This document shows, one piece after another, positions 52,858 through 61,598 of a stretch of DNA of 64,000 bases (positions are counted from its first letter, which is position 1; each line of letters starts with the position of its first letter). The notes below the pieces were generated by a model. It saw only the letters and a program-made list of their open reading frames with translations, was not told the DNA's origin and ran no database searches. The translations under genes were made by a program, and so were the position numbers. Source of the stretch: Lachnospiraceae bacterium (GTDB lineage: Bacteria; Bacillota; Clostridia; Lachnospirales; Lachnospiraceae); contig BLLU01000249.1 of assembly GCA_011959105.1 (NCBI GenBank), forward strand, positions 19,744-83,743. The letters run 5' to 3'.

Positions 52858-54102
52858 ATGGCAAAAAAGCGCAACATTATCGTAGGGCAGTCAGGCGGCC
52901 CCACGGCAGTCATCAATTCCAGCCTGGCGGGCGTCTATAAGACAGCCCGGGAGAGGGGATTTCACAAAGTTTACGGGATGCTTCACGGCATCCAGGGATT
53001 CCTGGATGAGCAGTACGTGGACTTGTCCACTCAGATTCACTCGGACATGGACATTGAACTTCTGAAGAGAACGCCCTCGGCATTTCTGGGTTCCTGTCGG
53101 TATAAGCTGCCGGAGATTCATGAGAATTCCCAGATATATGAGAAGATATTTCAGATATTGGATAAGCTGGAGATTGAAGCGTTTATCTACATCGGCGGCA
53201 ACGACTCCATGGACACCATCAAGAAGCTATCCGATTACGCAATTGTAAAAGGACACAGCCAGAAGTTTCTGGGCGTGCCCAAGACCATTGACAATGATCT
53301 GGCGTTGACGGATCATACGCCGGGCTTTGGAAGCGCCGCCAAATATATTGCCGCCTCCACCAAGGAGATTATCCGGGATGCTCTGGGGCTGACCTATAAC
53401 GACCGGTCCACCATTACCATTCTGGAGATCATGGGACGTAACGCAGGATGGCTCACAGGTGCCACCGCTCTTGCCAGGACGGAGGAGTGCGAAGGTCCCG
53501 ATCTGATCTATCTGCCGGAGGTGGTATTTGACATTGATAAGTTCCGCAAGACCACAGAGGAACTGCTTCGGAAAAAGAAATCCGTGGTGATTGCCGTATC
53601 CGAGGGGATCAAGCTGGCTGACGGCAGGTATGTGTGCGAACTGTCAGGCGGTGCGGGATATGTGGATGCATTCGGCCATAAGCAGCTCCAGGGTACTGCC
53701 GCTTACCTGGCAGGGTATCTGGGGGCGGAAATCGGCTGCAAGACCCGCAGCATTGAGTATTCCACCCTGCAGAGAAGCGCTTCCCATATGGCTTCCCGGG
53801 TGGATGTGGACGAGGCGTTTATGGTGGGCGGCGCAGCCGTAAAGGCGGCGGACGAAGGAGATACGGGCAAGATGGTGGTGATCGACCGTGTGGCGGACGA
53901 TCCCTATATGAGCGCCGCCGGCATCTATGACGTACACCGCATTGCCAACAATGAGAAGCTGGTGCCCCGTTCCTGGATGAACCGGGAAGGCAACTATGTG
54001 ACCGAGGAGTTCATCAATTATATCGAGCCTCTGATTCAGGGGGATTATCAGCCGTTTATGGTAAACGGCCTGCCCCAGCATCTGGTGCTTAAGAAAAAGT
54101 AA
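52858..54102 (+). CDS. pfp: Pyrophosphate-dependent 6-phosphofructokinase
   Basis: The 414-residue enzyme starts at ATG 52858 behind AAAGGAG. GGPTAVINSSLAGV starts the fold. YIGGNDSMDT has Asp at the position that is Gly in ATP enzymes, and GVPKTIDNDL has Lys where ATP enzymes have Gly; both are the known marks of PPi-dependent enzymes. The first Asp of GGDD is Asn here. It phosphorylates fructose 6-phosphate reversibly with pyrophosphate, saving ATP in anaerobic glycolysis. Confidence 0.9.
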   Translation: MAKKRNIIVGQSGGPTAVINSSLAGVYKTARERGFHKVYGMLHGIQGFLDEQYVDLSTQIHSDMDIELLKRTPSAFLGSCRYKLPEIHENSQIYEKIFQILDKLEIEAFIYIGGNDSMDTIKKLSDYAIVKGHSQKFLGVPKTIDNDLALTDHTPGFGSAAKYIAASTKEIIRDALGLTYNDRSTITILEIMGRNAGWLTGATALARTEECEGPDLIYLPEVVFDIDKFRKTTEELLRKKKSVVIAVSEGIKLADGRYVCELSGGAGYVDAFGHKQLQGTAAYLAGYLGAEIGCKTRSIEYSTLQRSASHMASRVDVDEAFMVGGAAVKAADEGDTGKMVVIDRVADDPYMSAAGIYDVHRIANNEKLVPRSWMNREGNYVTEEFINYIEPLIQGDYQPFMVNGLPQHLVLKKK

Positions 54103-54125
54103 CTTCATATCCTGTGATTTTACAG

Positions 54126-54231
54126 CCAGGGGGCTGTTGCAAAATGCTGCTTATTTACAATATTTGGATGATACTTTTGTGGTTTCATACCATATTTTGT
54201 AAATAGTGGCTATTATGCGGCAGCCCCTTGG
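54126..54231 (+). repeat. Long imperfect palindrome, terminator-like or MITE-like
   Basis: The left arm (from 54126) and right arm (to 54231) pair over about 38 bp with a few mismatches: CCAGGGGGCTG pairs with CAGCCCCTTGG, and TTATTTACAATAT with ATATTTTGTAAATAG. AATTTTTTATTTTG follows. It can terminate the phosphofructokinase transcript, but its size suggests a small mobile palindrome remnant. Confidence 0.65.
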
Positions 54232-54332
54232 AATTTTTTATTTTGTGGCATATTTCTCTCTTGCAATACCAGAACATATGTGCTATATTAATACCAAACA
54301 TACGTTCCTTGCGGGAGGGGAGAACAAGCCTT

Positions 54333-55766
54333 ATGGAGATGTTGGAAGTTACAGGGGATAAATTGCATATGCCGGTGTTGGGTAATGGGGAAGAGAGCGG
54401 GCCGATCCGTGCGCCGGGGGCGGTGATAGACGGCAATTCCATGGGGCTTATGGAAAAACTGGGGATACTGACAGACAGCGCTAAATATGACGTGGCCTGT
54501 ACCAGCAGCGGAGTGGATCGCAGGGGCAATGGCCGGGATCTGGGCAATTGTGTCAAGGCCGGGATCTGCCACAGTTTTTCCAGTGATGGCAGATGTATCT
54601 CTCTGCTGAAGATCCTGATGACCAACGAGTGTATCTATGACTGCAAATATTGCGTCAACAGGAAATCCAATGATGTGCCCCGGGCCACTTTTACGCCGGA
54701 TGAGATCTGCAGGCTGACGATAGAATTCTACCGGCGCAATTATATAGAAGGATTGTTTTTGAGCTCCGGCATCTTCGAGAGTCCCCTGCGGACCATGGAA
54801 CTGCTCTACCGCACCCTGTATCTGCTGCGGAACAAGTATCGGTTCAACGGCTATGTGCACGTGAAGGCCATTCCCGGCGCTCCCCCCGAACTGATCCAGA
54901 TGACGGGATTCCTGGCGGACCGCATGAGTGTAAACCTGGAACTGCCCACGGCGGAAGGCTTGCGGGAACTGGCGCCCAACAAGCACCGGCGGAATATTCT
55001 GGCTCCCATGCGCCAGATCCAGAACGGGATCCGGGCCAATCAGTACGATCTCACGGTGTATCACCATGCCCCGAAATTCGTGGCGGGAGGGCAGTCCACC
55101 CAGATGATCATCGGGGCCACGGGGGAGAGTGACTATCAGATTCTGCATGTGGCGGAAAGCCTGTACCAGCGTTTTGACTTAAAACGGGTGTTCTATTCCG
55201 CCTTTGTGAAGGTCAATGAGGACAAGGCTTTGCCTGCACTGCCCGGGGGACCGCCTCTGAAGAGAGAGCATCGTCTGTACCAGGCGGACTGGCTGCTGCG
55301 TTTCTATGGCTTCCAGGCCCGGGAACTGCTGGACGAGAAAAGGCCCTTTTTCAACATTCTTCTGGATCCCAAGGAGGATTGGGCGGTGCGGCATCTGGAG
55401 CAGTTTCCCGTGGAGGTCAACCGGGCGCCCTACGAGCGGCTGCTGCGGGTTCCGGGGATCGGCGTGCGCAGCGCGCAGCGCATCGTGGCAGCCCGCCGCA
55501 GTGCCAGACTGCGTTTTGAGGATTTGAAGCGGATTGGGGTGGTAATGAAAAGGGCGCTCTACTTTATTACCTGCGGTGGCCGGATGATGTATCCCACCAG
55601 GCTGGAAGAGGACTATATCGTGCGGAACCTGACCAGCGAAAAGGATAGGGTGCAGTTTGGCAGCGACGGTATGAGTTACCGTCAGATGAGCCTTTTTGAC
55701 GATGGGCAGTACAGCCTGCAGCCGGATCCCGGGGATGTTTACAGGGCAGTGACGGGGCAGATATAA
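54333..55766 (+). CDS. Putative DNA modification/repair radical SAM protein
   Basis: The 477-residue protein begins at ATG 54333 downstream of GGGAGGGGAG. TNECIYDCKYCVNRKSND has the CxxxCxxC cluster motif, and a C-terminal helix-hairpin-helix (RLLRVPGIGVRSAQRIVAAR) suggests DNA binding. This matches the family of radical SAM proteins that pair with a UDG-fold DNA-metabolism protein, which is the next gene. The reaction is not established. The pair is found sporadically across bacteria. Confidence 0.85.
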   Translation: MEMLEVTGDKLHMPVLGNGEESGPIRAPGAVIDGNSMGLMEKLGILTDSAKYDVACTSSGVDRRGNGRDLGNCVKAGICHSFSSDGRCISLLKILMTNECIYDCKYCVNRKSNDVPRATFTPDEICRLTIEFYRRNYIEGLFLSSGIFESPLRTMELLYRTLYLLRNKYRFNGYVHVKAIPGAPPELIQMTGFLADRMSVNLELPTAEGLRELAPNKHRRNILAPMRQIQNGIRANQYDLTVYHHAPKFVAGGQSTQMIIGATGESDYQILHVAESLYQRFDLKRVFYSAFVKVNEDKALPALPGGPPLKREHRLYQADWLLRFYGFQARELLDEKRPFFNILLDPKEDWAVRHLEQFPVEVNRAPYERLLRVPGIGVRSAQRIVAARRSARLRFEDLKRIGVVMKRALYFITCGGRMMYPTRLEEDYIVRNLTSEKDRVQFGSDGMSYRQMSLFDDGQYSLQPDPGDVYRAVTGQI

Positions 55767-55821
55767 GTATGCCCCGACAGATTGCCGAATCATGGCATAT
55801 AGCATAAGGAAAGAGGATAAT

Positions 55822-56592
55822 ATGCGTGTCTATCAATGTGAGGACAGCCTGGAGGGGGTCTGTACAGCCATATACCGGGCTTATGAGGATCATGCGCAGC
55901 ATGAGGATACCTGGATCAGGGTGGATCGGGAACTGATGCTCTTTGGGGAATATATTCCGGTGGAAACGGATATCCAACGGGCGGAGAAGGTACTGCGGAC
56001 CTTGCGCAGGCGCTTTGGACAGGAGGATTACGAGTCCCTGTGCCTGGCACTGGCCACGCCGGATCCGGAAAAGGCCCAGGCCGTGTATCGGACGGTGGTA
56101 TATGGACTTCAGGCCGCACCGCTGCCCGGGCATCTGCTGGACCATCAGACAAATTCCCATGTGCTTCAGACCTTTCGGCTGGCCAAACAGGCCAGCAGGG
56201 AATGCACCCGGTTATTACAGTTTTTGCGCTTCCGGGAACTGGACCGGGGAATCCTGTATGGGGAGAATAACCCCAAGAGCCATGTGCTGCCATATGTGAT
56301 GGTGCATTTCGCGGACCGCTTTCCCCAGGAAGATTTTGCCATAAGAGATATTGGCAGGGGACTGCTTGGCGTTCATCCTGCAGGGGGAGAGTGGTATCTC
56401 ACGGACAGCCAGGCGCTGATTCAGGCCCTTGGACAGGCGGGTTATTCCGCCTGTGAAATGGCATATGAGGAACTCTTCCGGTACTTTTGTCATAAGATTG
56501 CCATCCGGGAGCGGCGCAATATAGGACTACAGAACCAGATGATGCCCAAGCGTTTCCAAAAATACACAATAGAATTTGCCAACAGTCCCTAA
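55822..56592 (+). CDS. Putative DNA metabolism protein paired with the radical SAM protein (DUF4130 type)
   Basis: The 256-residue protein starts at ATG 55822 behind AAAGAGGA, 55 bp after the radical SAM gene. Its sequence (RVYQCEDSLEGVCTAIYRAY; LLQFLRFRELDRGILYGENN; HFADRFPQEDFAIRDIGRGL) fits the DUF4130 family, which in other species is fused to a uracil-DNA glycosylase domain. Here the glycosylase part is absent. Likely a nucleic-acid repair or modification partner of the upstream enzyme. Confidence 0.8.
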   Translation: MRVYQCEDSLEGVCTAIYRAYEDHAQHEDTWIRVDRELMLFGEYIPVETDIQRAEKVLRTLRRRFGQEDYESLCLALATPDPEKAQAVYRTVVYGLQAAPLPGHLLDHQTNSHVLQTFRLAKQASRECTRLLQFLRFRELDRGILYGENNPKSHVLPYVMVHFADRFPQEDFAIRDIGRGLLGVHPAGGEWYLTDSQALIQALGQAGYSACEMAYEELFRYFCHKIAIRERRNIGLQNQMMPKRFQKYTIEFANSP

Positions 56593-56649
56593 AATTGTTA
56601 AAATCGACAATTTACATTTGACTTTGCATATAGTATTGTATATCCAACA

Positions 56650-56663
56650 TGAAAACGGTTTCC
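56650..56663 (+). promoter_or_regulatory. cre-like catabolite control site
   Basis: TGAAAACGGTTTCC fits the CcpA consensus TGNAANCGNWNNCW at every defined base but the last. It lies 48 bp before the HPr-like gene, downstream of an AT-rich promoter-like stretch, a position suited to repression by CcpA. Confidence 0.55.
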
Positions 56664-56710
56664 GTCCCACGTCCTGCGGCGTGGTATGATCGAGAAAAGG
56701 AGGATGCAAT

Positions 56711-56935
56711 ATGGTAAGGCAGATCAAACTTACACAGGATCAGGTTCAGAAATTTGTCAGTGTGACGTCCAAATGTGATTTCGATATTGACATCTATTAT
56801 AACAGATATATAGTGGATGCCAAATCATTCCTTGGAGTGTACGGATTGGATTTTTCCAAGTCGCTGGCGGTGTCCTATGAGGGATATAACCAGGAACTGG
56901 AGGAGTTGCTGGGCGATCTGGCAGTGGCCTGCTGA
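56711..56935 (+). CDS. HPr-like protein lacking the catalytic histidine
   Basis: The 74-residue protein starts at ATG 56711 behind AAAAGGAGG. The second half follows HPr closely (CDFDIDIYYNRYIVDAKSFLGVYGL), with the Ser46-equivalent in AKSFLGV. The His15 loop (GLHARPA in HPr) is replaced by TQDQVQKF, with no His at all in the protein. It cannot act as a PTS phosphocarrier, but could be phosphorylated on Ser by an HPr kinase and help CcpA, as Crh does in Bacillus. The cre-like site upstream supports this; it is inference. Confidence 0.75.
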   Translation: MVRQIKLTQDQVQKFVSVTSKCDFDIDIYYNRYIVDAKSFLGVYGLDFSKSLAVSYEGYNQELEELLGDLAVAC

Positions 56936-56974
56936 CAGGCCCGGGAAGTCTGAGAATTTATGGATTTAAGAGCG

Positions 56975-57010
56975 AAGGGACTGTTGCTTTGATGTGATGG
57001 TCCCTTTTCT
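56975..57010 (+). terminator. Rho-independent terminator after the HPr-like gene
   Basis: AAGGGAC (56975-56981) and GTCCCTT (57000-57006) are perfect complements, followed by TTCT, 40 bp after the stop codon. The remaining spacer to 57283 shows no gene. Confidence 0.7.
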
Positions 57011-57283
57011 GTTGCTCTGCGCATTTTCTGCCGTTTCGGAATTGTGTTCCCTGATAAAATAAATTATAATGAATGATAAGGGAAAGGGGCTGGTCTGCTT
57101 CTGCGAAAATAGAGTAGGGCAGGGTTTGCCGGATGTAGATATACTTGCAGGAGAGTAAAACAAAGAGATGCCCGAGGATATGGACTGGCGGCTTTGGCAA
57201 TAGGGAAGAGGAGATCGGAGGAAGAAAAGAATGAAACATTTTTGGGAGGCAGCAATTCCTTCCGGCAGCGGCGAGGGAGAGAT

Positions 57284-59917
57284 ATGACATCCGGCAAGGA
57301 TCATGCGGGCAGGGAAGAGACCGCAGCGGAGAAACAGGAGGAGATCACAGAGGAAATCCGAATCTCTGTCAGAGAACTGGTGGAGTTTATCATGCGCAGC
57401 GGAGATATAGATAACAGGCATCATGCGTCCCCGGATCAGGCCATGCAGGAGGGGGGGCGTATTCACCGCATGATTCAGCGACGGATGGGCAGTGAGTACC
57501 AGGCTGAAGTGGCGCTGCGATACATGCATCCGACGGAGAACTACCGCCTGGTGCTGGAGGGCCGGGCCGACGGCATTATAGATCAGCCGCAGGGCGTGAC
57601 TGTGGATGAGATCAAGGGGACTTACCGGGAACTGGCCTATATGAAAGGCCCCGTGCCGGTACATCTGGCCCAGGCCAAGGTCTATGCGGCCATGCTCCTG
57701 CATACGCTCCGGGACAGGGAACTGGCGGAAATCCATGTGCAGATGACTTATTGTCATATGGAGACCGAGGAGATCCGCTATTTCCGCTATAGCTTTACCG
57801 CCCGGGAGATTCAGGAGTGGTTTGGAGAGCTGATCCGTTCTTATTTGAAATGGGCGGATTACCAATTCAGGTGGAAGAAGAGCAGAGACGCCACCATAAG
57901 GCAGATGGCGTTTCCCTTCCCTTACAGGGAGGGGCAGAAGGAATTGGTAACTTATGTGTACCAGACCATTTACCATGAGAAAAAGCTGTTTTTGGAAGCC
58001 CCTACCGGCGTGGGTAAAACCATATCCGCAGTGTTTCCGGCGTTGAAGGCCATGGAGCGGGGGATGGGGCAGAAATTGTTTTATCTGACAGCTAAGACCA
58101 TCACCAGGACGGTGGCTGAGAATACTTTCGCTCTGCTGCGGGAGAAGGGATTAAGTTTTAAGAGTGTGATTTTAACCGCTAAGGAAAAAACCTGTTTTAT
58201 GGAGGAGACAGAGTGTAATCCGGAATATTGCCCTTATGCCAGGGGGCATTACGACCGAATCAACGAGGCCATCTATGATCTGCTGACTCACGAAGAGAGT
58301 TTCAGCCGGGAGAATGTGGAGAAATATGCAGAGGAGCACCAGGTCTGTCCCTTCGAAATGTGTCTGGACATGAGTCTGTTTGCAGACGGCATTATCTGTG
58401 ATTACAATTATCTGTTTGATCCCCATGTGTACCTGAAGCGCTTTTTTGGGGAAGGCGTCAGGGGAAATTACCTGTTTTTGATTGACGAAGCTCACAATCT
58501 GCTGGAGCGGGGGCGGGAAATGTACAGTGCCGTCATTGTCAAAGAGGATATACTGGCGCTGAAAAACAGCCTGCAAAAACTGCAGATGGCGGAGGGCCGG
58601 AAAAAAGGCGCCGGAAAGCAGAACCGGGAATCCGGAGAATCAGATATCCTTCTTTCGGAAAAGGAGAGCGCAGATATGACGGAGGCCGTGGATACAGCGT
58701 GGCGGCAGGGCGCCGGAAAGAGTGTGCTGGTATCCAGGGGATTTGCCGCCCGGATGATCCGTCAATTGGAGAACTGCAACAAAGAAATGCTGGCGCTGAA
58801 ACGGGCATGTGAAGAGTGTCAGGTGGTGGAACAGATTGATACTCTTACTTCTCTGCTTTTGCATCTCCAGGGCACCATCGAGTCCTATCTGGAGGAACAG
58901 GAGCAGGAGGCCCTGCCCCAGCGGGAGGAAGTACTGGAATTCTACTTCAACCTGGTGCATTTTCTGGAAATCTACGAGTTGCTGGACGAAAAATATGTGA
59001 AATATACGCAGTTGTGTGAGGACGGCACTTTCCTGCTCAAACTTTTCTGTGTGGATCCCTCCAACAATCTGCGGGAATGCATGAAGCGGGGCAGAAGCAC
59101 CATTCTATTTTCGGCTACTTTTCTGCCCATTCAGTACTATAAGGCATTGCTGGGAGGAGAAGAATCCGATTACGAGGTCTATGCCAACTCAGTGTTCAAT
59201 CTCGAAAAGCGGGCGCTGCTGATCGCGGAGGATGTAACCAGCAAGTATACCAGGCGTTCCGAGGAGGAATTTCTCAGGATAGCCGGGTATATAGACGAGA
59301 TTGTGAAAAACCGGCATGGAAACTACATGGTGTTTTGCCCTTCCTATGCCTTTATGCGGGAGATATATGGGCGGTATCTGGAGCATTTCTCGGATGATAA
59401 TAAGGAATGCCTTATACAGTCTGAATATATGAGCGAGGGAGACCGGGAGGCTTTTCTGGCCAGATTTGAGGGCAATGAGGATTGCGACCTGGACGCGTCC
59501 ATCTGTATGGATATTGAGATCGAGGAAGAAAAGACGCTGATTGCTTTCTGTGTCCTGGGCGGTATTTTCAGCGAAGGCATAGATTTGAAAGAGGACAGCC
59601 TGATCGGGGCTATCATTGTGGGAACCGGTATTCCCCAGGTGTGCTATGAGAGGGAATTGTTAAAGAAGTATTTTAATGACAGCGGTCAGAACGGTTTCGA
59701 TTATGCTTACCGTTATCCGGGGCTGAACAAGGTGCTGCAGGCAGCCGGGCGGGTGATTCGCACAGAGGCGGATATAGGCGTTGTAGCCCTGCTGGATGAG
59801 CGCTTCTTACAATATGCCTATCTTCGTATGTTCCCAAGGGAATGGGCCAATTTTGAGCGGGTAAGCTATTCCAGCATTTCCAGGCGGGTGGAACGATTCT
59901 GGGATTCGTGGTTGTAG
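57284..59917 (+). CDS. XPD/DinG-like Fe-S helicase with N-terminal nuclease-like domain
   Basis: The 877-residue protein starts at ATG 57284 behind GAGGGAGAG. Residues 60-190 look like a Cas4-type PD-(D/E)XK nuclease (GRADGIIDQPQ, VDEIKGTYREL with E-x-K, HLAQAKVYA). Then comes a superfamily 2 helicase: Walker A APTGVGKT near 235, cysteines TCFMEETECNPEYCPYA and later CPFEMC for a Fe-S cluster, DEAH box LIDEAHNL near 400, and C-terminal motifs LGGIFSEGIDLK and QAAGRVIRTEAD. It likely acts in DNA repair, unwinding 5'-3' DNA or D-loops. Family membership is clear; the nuclease call is by eye. Confidence 0.85.
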   Translation: MTSGKDHAGREETAAEKQEEITEEIRISVRELVEFIMRSGDIDNRHHASPDQAMQEGGRIHRMIQRRMGSEYQAEVALRYMHPTENYRLVLEGRADGIIDQPQGVTVDEIKGTYRELAYMKGPVPVHLAQAKVYAAMLLHTLRDRELAEIHVQMTYCHMETEEIRYFRYSFTAREIQEWFGELIRSYLKWADYQFRWKKSRDATIRQMAFPFPYREGQKELVTYVYQTIYHEKKLFLEAPTGVGKTISAVFPALKAMERGMGQKLFYLTAKTITRTVAENTFALLREKGLSFKSVILTAKEKTCFMEETECNPEYCPYARGHYDRINEAIYDLLTHEESFSRENVEKYAEEHQVCPFEMCLDMSLFADGIICDYNYLFDPHVYLKRFFGEGVRGNYLFLIDEAHNLLERGREMYSAVIVKEDILALKNSLQKLQMAEGRKKGAGKQNRESGESDILLSEKESADMTEAVDTAWRQGAGKSVLVSRGFAARMIRQLENCNKEMLALKRACEECQVVEQIDTLTSLLLHLQGTIESYLEEQEQEALPQREEVLEFYFNLVHFLEIYELLDEKYVKYTQLCEDGTFLLKLFCVDPSNNLRECMKRGRSTILFSATFLPIQYYKALLGGEESDYEVYANSVFNLEKRALLIAEDVTSKYTRRSEEEFLRIAGYIDEIVKNRHGNYMVFCPSYAFMREIYGRYLEHFSDDNKECLIQSEYMSEGDREAFLARFEGNEDCDLDASICMDIEIEEEKTLIAFCVLGGIFSEGIDLKEDSLIGAIIVGTGIPQVCYERELLKKYFNDSGQNGFDYAYRYPGLNKVLQAAGRVIRTEADIGVVALLDERFLQYAYLRMFPREWANFERVSYSSISRRVERFWDSWL

Positions 59918-59943
59918 ATGCAAATCATAACATATGGCAATAG

Positions 59944-59979
59944 CAAAAAAAGACTCTGCATTTGCAGGGTTCTTTTTTT
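59944..59979 (+). terminator. Rho-independent terminator after the helicase gene
   Basis: AAAAAAGACTCTGC and GCAGGGTTCTTTTTTT pair around ATTT and end in a long T-run; the A-rich left side allows use in both directions. Confidence 0.85.
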
Positions 59980-60414
59980 GGGGGCTTGACTCTTCTCTTC
60001 TTAAAAAATTATGTAAACCAAATGGATGTTTGGATAAATAGTATGCAAGCAATATGACATGTAATTTTTGCAATTTTGACGCCTAAAATATGGATGGTGA
60101 CAGAGGTGTATATGTGGATAACTATGTGGAAACGGTGGATTAATTTCCCAGAAGGCCGTAAATATGACAAATATTTCAATTTTTGTGTCGAACTCTCTTT
60201 TTGCATGTAAAATTGCAGAAATAAAAATAAGAACTGAACCAGTCAATTAGATTATGTAAAATTGTGGGAGGAATAATTGCTCTTATCTTGCAATTCCGGG
60301 TGAAACATGATACTTTATAGATACATAAATGGAGATTCCCCCTTCCCATGCGCATTGCTGTTCCCTTGTGGGGGAATGCTGATGTTATGCATGCAAGGTA
60401 AGCTGGAGGTATTT
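59980..60414. promoter_or_regulatory. AT-rich spacer with a DnaA-box-like site, short direct repeats and a 5'-leader hairpin
   Basis: No gene is supported in these 435 bp. TGTGGATAA (60113-60121) equals a DnaA box, with a weaker copy TGTGGAAAC at 60125-60133. ATGTAAAATTG occurs at 60205-60215 and 60254-60264. ATTCCCCC (60335-60342) and GGGGGAAT (60370-60377) form a hairpin 38 bp before the glycosyltransferase ATG, possibly an mRNA leader element. Confidence 0.5.
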
Positions 60415-61563
60415 ATGAAAGTACTGATATTGTCCACAGGTACGGGAGAAGGACATAATTCGGCAGGCAAGGCAGTGTTGGAGCAATTCCGAAAGAGAGG
60501 GATTCCCTGTGAAATGGCAGATGTGCTGGGATTCGCTTCGGAAAGGGCGGCCAGCTATGGGAAGCGGATTTATGTCTGGAGCACCGTGAAGGCCACAAAA
60601 GTATTCAAAGGGGCGTATAAGGCCGGGAGAGCCATTACATCCTCCCGACGGAAGTCGCCTGTGTATTATGCCAACGCGCTCTATGCGGAAAAGCTGTACC
60701 ACTATATAGTTGACAATGGTTATGACACGATTGTCATGCCTCATCTTTTCCCTGCGGAAGCGCTGACGTACATGCTTCGCAAACACGGGTGTCGGCCCGA
60801 TATCCGCACTTATTTCGTGGGCACGGATTACACCTGTATCCCCTTTACGGAAGAGACGGAGGCGGACTACTATTTTATAGCCCATGAGGAATTGACAGAA
60901 GAATATGCGAAAAAGGGAATTGCCCCGGAGAAGCTGGTTCCCACAGGCATCCCGGTGTCGGACCGCTTTCGCAGTCTTCCCTCCCGAGAGGAGGCCAGAG
61001 AGTCTCTGGGTATGAACCCGGAGGGGCATTGCATCCTGGTAATGACAGGCAGCATGGGGTACGGCAAGATCGAGAATCTGGTGCGGGCGCTGGTGTCCGG
61101 GATGGACGGAGGAGACAATGTCTATATTCTGGGAGGTTCCAACGAAAAACTAAAGGCCAGGCTGCGTGAGGCATATCGGGAGGATCCCCGGGTGCGGGTT
61201 CTGGATTACACGGACAGGACGGCGGAATATCTTGCGGCGGCGGATTTGCTGTTTACAAAGCCCGGCGGACTTACTTCCACGGAAGCGGCGGTGGCTGGGA
61301 TTCCCCTGGCCCACACCAGGCCCATACCGGGGTGCGAGGACTGTAACCAGGCATTTTATAATGCTCATGGTATGTCCCTCAGTGCGGATTCCGAGGAGAA
61401 ACTTGTGGAGGCGGCCATGGAACTGCTGTCGCAGCCGAAGGCCTGCAGACAGATGATCGAGAGGCAGCATCAGGTGATCAACGGGAATGCCGCAAGGGAT
61501 ATCTGCGATTTTATCCTGCGGCAGGGCGGGGAGGAAGAGGAGGCGGGGCTTCGGCGGCGTTAA
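60415..61563 (+). CDS. Diacylglycerol glycosyltransferase (MGDG synthase/UgtP type)
   Basis: The 382-residue GT-B enzyme starts at ATG 60415 behind TGGAGGT. LSTGTGEGHNSAGKAVLEQF is the lipid-acceptor loop of the MGDG synthase family. DYTDRTAEYLAAADLLFTKP and GGLTSTEAAVAGIPL form the sugar-nucleotide site. It would transfer glucose or galactose to diacylglycerol to make membrane glycolipids. It is followed by a PlsY-like gene, so the two may form a small lipid operon. Confidence 0.85.
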   Translation: MKVLILSTGTGEGHNSAGKAVLEQFRKRGIPCEMADVLGFASERAASYGKRIYVWSTVKATKVFKGAYKAGRAITSSRRKSPVYYANALYAEKLYHYIVDNGYDTIVMPHLFPAEALTYMLRKHGCRPDIRTYFVGTDYTCIPFTEETEADYYFIAHEELTEEYAKKGIAPEKLVPTGIPVSDRFRSLPSREEARESLGMNPEGHCILVMTGSMGYGKIENLVRALVSGMDGGDNVYILGGSNEKLKARLREAYREDPRVRVLDYTDRTAEYLAAADLLFTKPGGLTSTEAAVAGIPLAHTRPIPGCEDCNQAFYNAHGMSLSADSEEKLVEAAMELLSQPKACRQMIERQHQVINGNAARDICDFILRQGGEEEEAGLRRR

Positions 61564-61598
61564 CTACCAAAGACCCGGATATGCGGAAAGAGGAAATT

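Noticed and set aside
59980..60414. Replication origin
   Set aside because: Only one good and one weak DnaA box are present, and none of dnaA, dnaN, rpmH or a plasmid rep gene is nearby.
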